The notes under the pieces are model-generated. The model saw only the letters and a list, made by a program, of their open reading frames with translations. It was not told where the DNA came from and did not search any database. Made by a program: the position numbers and the translations under genes. Below, in pieces: positions 50,680 to 61,521 of a stretch of 64,000 nt of DNA (position 1 is its first letter; every line of letters starts with the position of its first letter). This stretch comes from Zymoseptoria tritici IPO323 (lineage: Eukaryota; Ascomycota; Dothideomycetes; Mycosphaerellales; Mycosphaerellaceae): assembly GCF_000219625.1 (NCBI RefSeq), contig NC_018214.1, positions 2,294,001 through 2,358,000 of the forward strand, read 5' to 3'.

Positions 50680-53600
50680 CGGCTGTTATCCTGAACGGTG
50701 GATATCGCTAATGTGATATCTATGCTGTATTGGTGTATCTGCCTCGTTAATTATACTCTTAGCATATCCTTATCGTCCTTAGTGTAGGAGGGCTTAATAA
50801 TATAGAGGGTAGTAGTAATTATAAACGTCTATATAGCTTAAAATTAATTCCCTTACTCTGCCCTTATGTATTGTCGTAGATATAATAGTAGACGCTCGAA
50901 TTAAAGGTGTTGTTACGGCGGTAGTGCCGCTATATAACTATATTATCGCTATACCGGTACGGTAGAAAGTAGTAGTATACTATACTCTTATTAGAAGCCT
51001 TATATCTACCGCTCGTTACGCGAGGGTGCTTATACTAATAGTCGTAGTCTAACTACATGTCGAATAGTAGTCTTATTTAGTTGCACACTATAGCTAATGC
51101 TATAGTATAAGCTATAAGGCGTATAAACGAGCGGTTAGCGTTGTTAATAAGGCTAGCTCTACGAAGGAGTTACGAGTCTACTACGCCCTCGTCTACTACG
51201 CCCTCGTCTACTACCCCTTGTCGCCGCCGGTGCGGTAGACGTAGGGCTGTTAGTATTAATAAACTCGAAGGCTAATAGCTCTCGACTATTAGTACGACTA
51301 TAGCCTCTACTAGTACTACGTCTACTACGGCTACGAGCGTTCGTTCGATAGTTGTTCGGAAGGATAGCCGGCTTAAAGAGTCGCCGGTCGAGAGCAACGA
51401 TGCGAGCTAGCGGTGCGGCCTATTTATCTATATGCTAGTAACGTATAAACATAGCTATTATATATCGTAATCGACCGCCGGTTATTATCTATATAATTAT
51501 ATATATATAAGGGCAACCCTATAAGGGCGTAAACTAGTACGAGCAGATAGTCGGTGTAGTAATCTTACCGTCCTTTAGAGCCCTTAGCTCTTATAACGCT
51601 AACACCTCTTACTCTTATACCTTCTATAACGCCTTACGGTAAATGCTACGGTTTACCTCTATATATACTAGCGTGTTTAATATATACGGAATCGCCTTAC
51701 GTTAAAGGCTATGCGCTACTCTTAGCTAACTCTCTTAAAGCTACTACTATAGCTCTATCTTAAGGAACAAACTAAGGACGTTGTAGCGCTTACTAGCTAG
51801 CTACTTCTTAAGTGTTAAATAAGCGCCTTTACCGCGTAACGACGAGGTCTAGCCGAATAATAGATATTACGTAGTCTAGTAGGCTACGAGCTTCTCCTTA
51901 TAAGGCTAGTATTCGCGGTTAATATAGTCGTATAGCTAGCTAACCTCCTTAGACTAATCCTAGCTCTAGAAGGCGTTGTTGTTACTATTAAACTTATCTA
52001 CTATCTTACTATTAATTGCCCTTCTAAACATAGCTATAAACGCGACTACTTAAGGAGCGTCTACCTTTAAGCTAGTCGGCTCGCTAGCCTTATTAATACC
52101 TAGTACTTATAGCTACTTCTTACGAGCCTAAGCCTATACGTTCTTAAAGACGTACTAGCGACATATTATCGAGGGGATCTCCGGAAACACGGCATTTAAG
52201 GCGTTTATTAAGCCTCTGTTACGGTCGGTAATAAATAAGCCTAGTAATAGTAGGGGATCGTATATCCGTAGAGCGGTCGGTATTAAGCTAGGCTTATAGT
52301 AAGTAAGTAACAACTCCTTAAACTTCTTAGCGATCTATATATAGGTTGCCTCGTCCTTACCGCCGATAAGAGCGAAGCTAAGGGGGATAGTAAGATTAGC
52401 ACTAGTGCCGGAAACAATGTCTATTAATAGCCGGTTATAGCGGTTAGTTTTATAGGTGTTATCGAGGATAATATACTCTAGATACTAGCGGTAAAACGAC
52501 ACTATTCGAGGACTAAGGACTATTAGTTTATCTAGCTTACTAGCATTATTCGGCTTATGTTTAAAGAGGTATCCCTTACGCTCTAATATCTTTACGACTA
52601 CCTTAGCTAGCGTTAAATTGCCTTAAAGTAGGCGTCGAGTATTCTATCGAGTATTACGAATGTCCTTAGCCGTCTAGATATAGTCGCTATTAGTATTCTA
52701 AAGACGAGCGAGCGTAGTAGTAACACCGGCATTAGTATTAAGACCCTCGTAAATAGCCGTCCGTATCGCTCTATCTCGTTCGCGGCGGCGATATATTACG
52801 AAGGCCTTAGCGTTAAGAGGCTAGTAACAATAGTCGTTATAAGTAGGTCGAACGATCTACCGTCCGGCCGGTTTACTTATATCTTATAGTATAATATCTA
52901 CCTTTATTAGATAGCCGATAGTTAAGATCCCTCGTCGCCCTCGTATACTATCCTTTAGTCGCCGCTTCTACTACCGTCCTCGATAATAGCCTAATACCTT
53001 ACGAACGTAGTACGTCTTCTTCTTATTCTAGTAGGTTAAATAGACTAATAGAGTATAGCCTCGAGCTATAGCCTACTCGTTATAGAACTCGAGAGCCTTC
53101 GTAGCGCTAGCGAAGGTCTTACCTACCGGTAGAGGCTCTAGTTTTTCGACCTTATCGTACGGAGCGTCCTTATTAATCGCCTTACTAGTAATACCCTTAC
53201 GAACAATACCCTTACTAAGGAATTAATTCGAGCGCGTAAGGTTAGTAGATAACTTAGCGCCGGCGGCGGTAACGGTAACCTCTAACCTCTACGAATTCGT
53301 TGTTCTTATACTAATATTACTAATATTACTAATACTACTATTTCTATTAAGAGCTCTACTAATCTTATTACTACTTAGTAGGCCTATTAACTCTTTAATA
53401 TCCTTATCGATATTGCTCGAATCGTCTACCTCTACCGCCGCCGCCGCCGCCGCCGCCGCGTACGCCTCTCGCTTAGCCGCTCGACGTACGAGCCGGTTAA
53501 TAATATCTCTAAACATCCGCGCGCCGCGGCTACCTCTAGCTCTATCGTTATCCTTATCTAGTATACTAGAGTCTTTAAGAAGGCGGCGTTCGTATAGTAG

Positions 53601-53897
53601 CTACGATGCTATTAGCGGTAGTAACGGCGGTCGAAGGGTAGATAACACTAGTGCTATTAAAGGAGCTAGATATAACGAGTTTTAAGGGCAATAGCGACGA
53701 GGGGGGGGGGGGGGGTAGAAGAGGTAGTAGAGGGAAGGACGACAACGCGTACACGCGACACGCGACGTATCCCGCGCACGGCCCTGTATTGCACCGGAAA
53801 TCGACTATAAACTGGGATCTGACTAACACGCGATATACAGGTAATATAGTAGAGCGCCGGTGACTAGCTTTGAGGGCGCCGGTGGATAGCAATTCCC
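50626..53897. mobile_element. RIP-mutated Mutator-like (MULE) DNA transposon, 3,272 bp
   Basis: Exact ends: 54-bp terminal inverted repeats (50626-50679 and 53844-53897, three mismatches) flanked by a 9-bp direct repeat TGACGATCG (50617-50625 and 53898-53906). The interior is AT-rich and almost lacks CA and TG dinucleotides while TA is in great excess, the classic RIP signature. A dead MULE transposase lies on the minus strand. The TIRs keep normal composition. Two of their three mismatches are CA->TA or TG->TA changes. The element is inactive. Confidence 0.92.
51400..53280 (-). pseudogene. MULE transposase remnant
   Basis: Reading one minus-strand frame through the stops gives KGYLFKHKPNNASKLDKL, IILDNTYKTNRYNRLLIDIV (catalytic Asp region), SFALIGGKDEATYI, LFITDRNRGLINALNAVFP and, further on, EY-stop-PYKEKLVAY. 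These are the order and motifs of fungal MULE transposases. Stops fall mainly at Gln and Trp positions (TAG). The limits are approximate because the ends are too mutated to place. Confidence 0.75.
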
Positions 53898-53906
53898 TGA
53901 CGATCG
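53844..53906. repeat. MULE right TIR and target duplication
   Basis: TIR 53844-53897 is the inverse of 50626-50679. TGACGATCG follows at 53898-53906. A homopolymer G tract of 17 or more lies inside the element near 53702-53716. Confidence 0.92.
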
Positions 53907-54221
53907 TCGACCCAAGCTGTTAGGTTCCTCCTCTTGCTTCCATCGAATTGGACGGTCTGAGAGCTGGTGGTATCGACGCTGATACCGATGTGTCGAATTG
54001 CCGTGAACTATTCAAGACTGTCTCGAGCAATCGAGAGCCATTTCTCACGTGCTGTGACACGATGTTCCTGAAACACAATCCCAGTACCGATCACTCCGGC
54101 ATCCGAATGCCGGAGGCTGGGGTAGAACTACACAAAATGTACAGTACATCCCCTTTCCTCTAGGTCGTCTTTCATACTGCCATCAACATTGCATTCACTC
54201 ATCCCATATCCAGTTCAAAGC
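53907..54221. other. Intergenic region right of the MULE
   Basis: 315 bp to the stop of the minus-strand amidohydrolase gene; no feature seen. Confidence 0.45.
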
Positions 54222-55940
54222 CTACAACCCCACCTGCCCCGACACCGAACTATAAACCTGCCGTCCCTCAAACCAAGTCTTCAACACCTCTGCCCCAGCA
54301 AACTCCCCCTCACTCAAATCCCGATCCACCGCGATGAAATTCGCCGTCTTGCCCACCTCCACACTGCCCAGAACATGACTCCTCCCCACGGCCTCCGCAC
54401 CTCCTAGCGTGATGATCCGACACAGCGCTCTCGCGGCGATCTGCTTCTTCGTCAACTCTTCTTGAGGTGGTGGGCCGGGTATCTCCAGTCTCTCGACGAG
54501 GTGAGCTAGTGGATCGAAGAGGCTGGGGTTCGCGGTGAGGATCCAGTCGGAGCCGATGGTCATGTGGGCGCCTGTGGCGAGGATCTCGTTGAAGGGCCAG
54601 CGGAGGAGGTGCGGGACGGCTTGGACGAGAGGGTAGTGCCACATGGCGGGAGACATTTCCGCTGTGAGTCTGAGGCTGGCGATGCGTGGGATGTCGTCTG
54701 CCATGAGTGTCAGCGTTTGAGGCAAGTCCTCTCTTTGCACCATATCGACTCACCTGGGTGAACTGCGTTGCAATGTGCCAGTTCATGCTTGGGACCGTTC
54801 GGATTCTGCTTCCGAACCGCCTCGTAGGCGTCCAGCGCAAGCCGCACGCTGCCTTCACCAGCAACATGGATCTTGCACGTCATTCCCCTCGCATCATATC
54901 GAACAATGTGATCCACCAAACTTCTCATACTCCACCAGCACACGCTCAGCATCCGGTTTGCCCTCGTCAGTCAACCCACAATGCGTAGGATGCGGCGGCA
55001 TCGGCGCGCCATCCAGCCAAAACTTGACAGACCCCGTGTGGACATGTTTACTCTCAAACGCATCCGCCACATCCAGCAGCGCTCTCAGCGACCCCTCCCT
55101 TTCACCCGTCGAAGCACCCGGGGCACACACAATATGCGTGTTAATATCCAGCGGCAAGCGGTTCTCCTCCTCCAACTCCCTCACAGCGTGCAAGTACGTC
55201 GACATAGCAGACGCCTCTTGCACGGACATGATGCCATACCGATGACACTCCGAGATCGCAAACTCCACAACCGTCTTCGCATAGCTGAGCGGCGTCCTCG
55301 GTAAACTCCTCCACACCGCCGCCGTCGCAGTCTCAATAATCTCCCCCGTCAATGTGCCATCCGCTCTCCGACAATACGATCCTCCCGGCGGATCCTTGAC
55401 ATCCTCTGTAATCCCCAGCTCCCGCAACCCAGCGGTGTTCACCAACACCCGATGACACGAAATCTCCCGCACCAACACCGGCGTGTCCGGATACTTTTCA
55501 TCCAGATACTTCCGATCCGGAATCCCATCCGCGAATTTACTCGCCTGGTAGAAATTCCCCAGCGTCCAGTTGCCCATCACATTCGCGTAGGCGCACGCAC
55601 ACGCCGCGGACTCGACATTTCCCGCGAGGGTTTGATCCGTGCTGTCCCAGCCGACATGTGCTTCTCCGAGCCGCTGGCGACCCGCGGCCATGAGGTGGGT
55701 GTGTGCGTCGTGAATACCAGGCATGACGAATTTGCCTTGCAGCTGGTACTGGACGAGATTTCGCTTTTGGGCGATTGCTTTGATCTCGGCGTTGGAGCCC
55801 ACGGCGTCAAAGGTGCCGATTGGAGAGACGATGAAGGCTTCTGCCCATGGTTGGGAGGGGTTGATGGTGTAGATCTTGCCGTTGACGAAGGCGGTGGCGT
55901 TTTCGGCGCCTTTGGAGGAGTAGAACGGGGGAGCTTCCAT
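54222..55940 (-). CDS. YtcJ-like amidohydrolase, with a one-base frameshift
   Basis: Exons 55940..54754 and 54697..54222 (56-bp intron, GTGAGT, CGCTGAC branch, GGCAG). Start MEAPPFYSSKG is chosen. The N-terminal half has the metal-binding GIHDAHTHL (HxH) and SVKFWLDGAPMPPHP. The second half has KIHVAGEG, HELAHCNAVHP and the late GSDWILTANP (Asp metal ligand), then GKTANFIAVDRDL. This is the amidohydrolase_3 family, which hydrolyses N-acyl, formamide or similar bonds. Substrate unknown. Frame breaks near TTT 54918-54920: dropping one T turns EYEKFGG... into EYEKLVDH and restores 553 residues. The single-base lesion may be a sequencing error or a recent mutation. Confidence 0.72.
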
Positions 55941-56578
55941 GGTGTGAGGTGATTGATGTGGTGTCCAAGAGGGAGAGTGTGGTGTGAGTGAAGAGGTGTC
56001 CGCAGCCTGGAGAACCACTCTTTTTATGAAATGCTTAGCTGTGGTTGGAACTCGCGGCTTCGGCGTCGATTCCGCGTGCTGTAGCTTCTATGCATTGGTT
56101 CCGCGCAAAGGCTACGAAGTGAGGTCTCGTACAGTGTCTCCATCTTGCTTGTGGAGCGAGAGCGATGTTGGATTTGTGGATGATGATCAAGTTATAGTGG
56201 TAACGCGGTAACCGTTTCAAGCAGATCTAGTCGGTGGACTATTCTGCTTCAGGTCACAATAGCCGGGCCTCGGATGTGTCTTCCGAGGGCTTTGCATATC
56301 GATGCGGTAGTCTCCTTGAGAGTTGTCCTTCTCTTCAAGGTCAAGCCTCAATGGTTGTTACTGCAGAGGCATTCACTAGGTGGGGTGACGGCTAGAGCGT
56401 GGGTCGTTGCTATTGCCAGCAGCCTAGGTGACAGCATGTGTCTCGCAATGGCATCGAAGTCCATACCTTGTCACTTGCCTGGCGAGGTGGGAAGGGAGGA
56501 CATTCCATAGTTCCATTACATCGCTCAAATACTCCTCTAAGATCTATAGTAAATGCTCTGACCGCTTCTCTGACCCAT
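55941..56578. other. Intergenic region between amidohydrolase and SDR genes
   Basis: About 640 bp; promoter of the amidohydrolase and 3' region of the SDR gene expected. No other feature seen. Confidence 0.45.
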
Positions 56579-57469
56579 CTACGCCGCCGCACAATGCCCA
56601 CCATCAACCCTCAAATCCGCCCCTGTCATAAACGAGCTCCCACTCGCCAACAAAAATACCGCCGGCGCCTTGAAGTCCTCCGGAGCTCCCAACCGTCCCA
56701 ACAAGGCACCCGCCAACCACGTCTTCTCCACCTCCGGTTCCTTCTCCAACAACGCATCCGTCATCGCTGTGCGGATATACCCCGGCGACAAGGTGTTCAC
56801 ACGAATACCATGCTGCCCGACTTCCTGCGCCATCGACCGCGCCATCTGCAATACAGCCGACTTGCTCGTGTTGTACGCTGTACACGCCAGACCGCGGTTG
56901 GCGATAGTGCCGGACATGGAAGCGATGAGCACGATGGAGCCTTTGATTCCGTTCTCGATAAATAGTCTGGAAGCGTGTTTCGCAGTGATGAAAGTTCCGG
57001 TCACGTTGACGTTGAGCATGCATTGGAAGTCTGCGATGGGATAATCCACGACAGGAGTCGTCTGTTGGATCCCTGCGCAGGCGATGAGGCCGGAGAAGGG
57101 CGCGGAGGCGGAGGATGCGCGGGAGGAGATTGTGGCGAAGAGAGTGGTAACTTCATCTTCTTTGGTGATGTCGCAGCGGTCGTAGGTGGCTGTTACGCCG
57201 GTCTTCTTTGCGAGCGATTGGAGGTGCTTCCATTCTGACGGGGAGGGTTCGGGGAGTACGTCTAGACATGCGACATGGCCTCCCGCTTCGACGATGGCGA
57301 TTGCAAGTGTGATTCCTAGGCCGCGACCACCGCCGGTTACTGCTACGGTCTGGTTCGCGAGGGAGAAGAGATTTGGTGAAGGGCCAGTGGCTTCTGTCTG
57401 GTCGGATTCTGGGGCATTGCCGGAGAGAGCGAGATCGTGCACGATTGGGACTGTTACTGATGGAGACAT
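56579..57469 (-). CDS. Short-chain dehydrogenase/reductase (arabinitol/sorbose reductase-like)
   Basis: 296 residues, no intron. Cofactor motif TGGGRGLG (residues about 45-52), LIACAGIQ (NNAG-equivalent), active site Ser (SMSGTIANRG) with Tyr-x3-Lys in AYNTSKSAV, and VNTLSPGYIRTAM. C-terminal GADLRVDGGHCAA is typical of classical SDRs. Length and motifs resemble fungal NADP-dependent mannitol dehydrogenase/L-sorbose reductase and D-arabinitol dehydrogenase groups. It is divergently transcribed from a transketolase, which suggests a sugar/polyol substrate. The exact substrate is inferred only. Confidence 0.85.
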   Translation of the reverse strand: MSPSVTVPIVHDLALSGNAPESDQTEATGPSPNLFSLANQTVAVTGGGRGLGITLAIAIVEAGGHVACLDVLPEPSPSEWKHLQSLAKKTGVTATYDRCDITKEDEVTTLFATISSRASSASAPFSGLIACAGIQQTTPVVDYPIADFQCMLNVNVTGTFITAKHASRLFIENGIKGSIVLIASMSGTIANRGLACTAYNTSKSAVLQMARSMAQEVGQHGIRVNTLSPGYIRTAMTDALLEKEPEVEKTWLAGALLGRLGAPEDFKAPAVFLLASGSSFMTGADLRVDGGHCAAA

Positions 57470-57958
57470 CTTGACAATGTGGAGGAGATTTTGGGATCTT
57501 GATGTTGTGAGTTGAGTGAGTGAGAGAGTGGTATACTTGCCGGAGAGGACACACGGCGACTATACAAATGCCGTCCATAGCCCAGGCGAGAGCCAGAGCG
57601 GAGCGACAGGACATCCAAATGGGCCTGCGGCAGAATGTTTCTCAGGTACAGCGCTTACATTGGTAATAGAAAGGGAAGTCGGAAGCGCTGAGGCAGCGTT
57701 GGGAGTGGAAGTCCCAAAGCGGTCTTCCGGTCACGTGTCAAGTGCTTACACCTTCCTCACACTCTCAAGCAGATGCCAGCTAACCGCCACGGATATACCA
57801 GTGCGTGACGTATATAGGGAGCTGGTGTAGACGAGGTCAAGATGGTCAAGTTTTCGCATTGCTTTGGAGTCCCTATCATCGGTCCTTTCCTTTCCACATA
57901 TTCATTCTTACCGGACGGAGCATATCGATCCAACAATTACAAGAACAGAGCCGTCAAA
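57470..57958. promoter_or_regulatory. Bidirectional promoter region of SDR and transketolase genes
   Basis: 489 bp between divergent starts. A GTCACGTG (E-box-like) motif lies near 57731. Pyrimidine-rich stretches precede each start. Confidence 0.5.
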
Positions 57959-60227
57959 ATGTCACCTTCAGCAGTCAGCGAGAAGGATGTTGCAAATACA
58001 CAGATCAGCCTCAAGAGCAATGGCTCAAAAGCCACGGTAGAGGACATCCAAATGGAGGAGTTCGAGAAGACAGACTTGGTCCTGAAGACTTTCAGATGTT
58101 TGATCGCAGATCTGTGCCATCAGTTCGGATGTGGCCACCCAGGGTGTGCACTCCCCGATCGATCGTTGCAATAGAGGTAGCTAACATCTTGACAGCTCCG
58201 CCATGGGCATGGCCGGCATTGGCGTTGCGCTCTGGAAATATGTCATGAAGTACTCCCCCTCAAATCCCGACTTCTTCAACCGCGATCGATTCGTCCTTTC
58301 CAACGGACACGCCTGCCTCTTCCAGTACGCATTCCTCCATCTTGTCGGATACAAGCAGATGACTTGGGAGCAACTCCTCACCTACCACTCTCCTCGTTTT
58401 GACTCGATCACTCCCGGCCACCCTGAGATTGAGATCGATGGTGTCGAAGTCACAACCGGTCCCCTCGGGCAGGGTATTGCCAACGCTGTCGGTCTCGCCA
58501 TGGCTACCAAGCACCTAGGAGCGACCTACAACCGCGGCGAGTTTGAAGTCGTCAACAACATGACCTGGTGCACGATTGGAGACGCTTGCTTGCAGGAAGG
58601 TGTCGGAATGGAAGCATTCCAACTTGCTGCCCACTGGAGGCTCAACAACCTCTGTGTGCTCTACGATAGGAACGAGATCACTTGCGATGGCTCCGTTGAT
58701 CTCTGCTCATCTGACGACGTCAATGCCAAGATGCGTGCGGTCGGTTTCGAAGTGCTCGAAGTCGCCGATGGTAACAACGATGTCGAAGCGCTCGTCAAGG
58801 CCATGATCCAAGCGAGAGCGTCCAAGGACAAGCCGACGTTCATCAATATCCGTACCACCATCGGCGTCGGCAGCACTGTCGAAGGCGATGCCAAATCCCA
58901 CGGAGCCGACCTCGGAGAGAAGGACATTATCCAGCTGAAGAAGAAGTTCGGTATGGACCCGGAGAAGACGTTCGTTGTCTCCGATGAAGTCTACAACTAC
59001 TTCCGCGAAGCCGTCCCTCGTGGCCAGCAGCTCGAGAAGGACTACGCCGCCATGATCGCCAAGTACACCGAAGCACACCCCCAACTCGCCGCCGAGTTCC
59101 AAAAGCGCCGCAACGGCGAGATGATCGCCGACTGGACCAAGATGGTCCCCAAACTCGAAGACTTCCCTACTGAAGCGACACCCACACGCAAAGCCGCAGG
59201 TCAAGTCCTCAATCCGATCGCTGAGAACATCTCCAACCTCATGGTCGGCACAGCAGATCTAACGCCCTCAGTGAACATGGCCTGGAAAGGCAAAGTCGAC
59301 TTCCAAAACCCCGACCTCCAAACGGCATGCGGCCTCAACGGTCGCTACGATGGCCGCTACATTCACTGGGGAATCCGCGAGCACGCCATGGCGTCCGCCT
59401 CTAACGGCATGGCCGCCTTCAACAAGGGCACCATCCTACCCATCACCTCCTCCTTCTTCATGTTTTACATCTACGCCGCGCCAGGGTTACGAATGGGTTC
59501 CCTTCAGAACTTGCAGACGATCCACATCGCCACGCACGACTCCATCGGCACAGGCGAGGACGGTCCGACTCACCAGCCGATCGAACTCGCGGCTCTGTAC
59601 CGTGCGATGCCAAACTTCCATTATATCCGTCCTGCAGATGGCGAGGAAGTGGCCGGTGCTGTCATCGCCGCGATCGGCGCTAAGGACACCCCGTCTATGA
59701 TCTCCGTGTCCCGACAAAACGTACCGCAGTACCCGCAATACTCCTCTCGCGAAGGCGTGCAAAAGGGCGCTTACGTCTGGGTGGAAGAAGAGAACGCGGA
59801 CGTCACCCTCATTGGCGTGGGCGCAGAGATGAAATTCGCCATGGGCGCGCGTGAGGAACTGACCAAAGCCGGTCTCAAAGTCCGCGTGGTCTCCTTCCCC
59901 TGCCAGCGAATCTTCGAAGCGCAGTCGAAAGAGTACAAGAAATCCGTACTCGGCACAGCACCCCGAGTGGTCGTGGAGGCCTACTCGCCGAATGGATGGG
60001 AGAGGTACGCGGATGCGGCGTATAGCATGCACTCGTTCGGGCAGAGCTTGACGGGCGACTATGTGCATGAGCGGTTCAATTACAATAATGAGAAGATTGC
60101 GAGGAAGGTCGAGGCGTTGGTGGAGGAGGTGAAGAAGGAGGGGATCGAAGTGCTCAGGGGTGACTTTAGGGATTTGAACTTTGATTATCCGAGGGATATT
60201 CAGTTTGCGGCTTATCACAAGCACTAG
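57959..60227 (+). CDS. Transketolase / dihydroxyacetone synthase-like protein
   Basis: Exons 57959..58143 and 58196..60227 (52-bp intron, GTGTGC, GCTAAC, GACAG) give 738 residues. Start MSPSAVSEKD (context CAAAATG) is preferred over an in-frame ATG 39 codons upstream. A thiamine diphosphate enzyme moving two-carbon units between sugars. Seen: CGHPGSAMGMAGIGVALW, RFVLSNGHACLFQYAFLHL, GPLGQGIANAVGLAMA, TIGDACLQEGVGMEAFQ (ThDP/Mg site), IHWGIREHAMASASNGMA (catalytic Glu), and HDSIGTGEDGPTHQPIE. The N-terminal extension and the CL at positions of the active-site loop are shared with the fungal transketolase/DHAS branch. There is no C-terminal peroxisomal tripeptide (ends YHKH), which argues against a methylotroph-type peroxisomal DHAS. 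Confidence 0.9.
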
Positions 60228-60884
60228 GTTGGTGGCGTGGAGGGGAGGAAGACTGGGAATGGGAGTGTATTGTGGTTAATCTGATTGCAAGTTTAGCGAA
60301 AAAATTCGATGGGATTTGACAGTTTGCTCTTACTGTATGCTGCCCTTGTGCCGGTTTGAATCGGACTGGTCGTCGACGAGAACTCCATCAAGACCTTCTT
60401 GAGGCAGTGATCGAAGACCTCTCGAGCTCGCATTGAGCTGGAAAGCTCGGTTGACCGGGTTCAACGACTGGCTATTGATTCTTGCTTTGAGAACAGAGGC
60501 AGTAAGTGCTTGCTCGGCAACTCATCGTTGCTCTGATCCGGTTTCGGGTCATGGTATGAACGAGATCGAGAGGCGGAGTTATGACCGAAGCTATTTCTGG
60601 TGCTTCATGCCTGTACATGCCCAACACCACTCCACATTGCTCTGATCCGGCTCCGAGGATATATACGATCGCGGACGCGGAACATGGCGGAAGCTATTTC
60701 TGGTGCTTCATGCCTGTATGCCTGATACAGCTTCTATATCCAACCCTGATGGCCTCTTCTCTTTCTTTCCCTTTCTCTCTTCAACGGAGTCCGCACAACG
60801 AACACTGAAGCATAAAACTCTCCACCTGGTCTGAAAATCAACAAACCAGCGACGCACGCCCAACGACCAAACCAACCAAGCACA
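60228..60884. repeat. Intergenic region with a direct repeat of about 100 bp
   Basis: Two imperfect copies (60527-60632 and about 60630-60735) start TTGCTCTGATCCGG and end GAAGCTATTTCTGGTGCTTC with a 103-bp period. The middle parts differ. The rest is presumed promoter of the small secreted protein gene at 60885. Confidence 0.6.
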
Positions 60885-61285
60885 ATGCACATCTTCCACG
60901 TCTCCGTCCTTCTCACCATGGCCGCCACCGCCCTCGGACAAGGCTCAGTCGAGCCAAAGTGCCAGGTACGCAGTCTCTCGCCCTTCTCTCTACCCCGTGC
61001 CTCGTCGTCTGCTGACGCCAAACCCTCCCACAGCCGAGCTGCTTCTACGGCGGCCCGGGCAATCCCAACAACTGCCAATCCTTCGACTGCAAGATATATG
61101 TCTGCAACGTATGTACCCACCCCACCGCTCAAGCAATCCGCGAGTCCCGTCTTTTTTTGGTAGATTTCTTTTTCGCTGACTTTTGTCTTTCTCTCGAACA
61201 GGACATGCTTCCGTGTGGCGGTCAATACAACATTTGTCGACCGGATCCCAATGGCAAGGCGCTGTGTCACGAGGTCCACGACTGA
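60885..61285 (+). CDS. Small secreted cysteine-rich protein (79 aa, eight Cys)
   Basis: Three exons, 60885..60965, 61034..61108 and 61202..61285, joined across introns of 68 and 93 bp (GTACGC and GTATGT donors, both with GCTGAC branches and CAG acceptors). A signal peptide (MHIFHVSVLLTMAATALG) precedes a mature peptide of about 60 residues with eight cysteines, enough for four disulfides. Segments: CQPSCFYGGPGNPNNC, CKIYVC, PCGGQYNIC, ALCHEVHD. It is easy to miss because each exon is short. Size, secretion and cysteine count are those of candidate effectors or antimicrobial peptides. No homology or role is known to me. Confidence 0.75.
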
Positions 61286-61521
61286 TGAAAGTGGATGGGC
61301 TGGAAGGTTCACTGGCTGGGTCAGTTCGGACTCCCTCATGCCCTCTGCCCGAACCAGGCACACTTTGACTTGCAAGACATCGAGATTCTCTTGACGCTGG
61401 ATGGGGTGTAATCAATTTCTTCATCTAGATGGCTCAGTGATCAGCTCTTCACCGCAATCGCTCGCTTAAATGCAAACTTGATCATTTCACCATATCGCCC
61501 AATCTGCCGAATCATGCCTGA

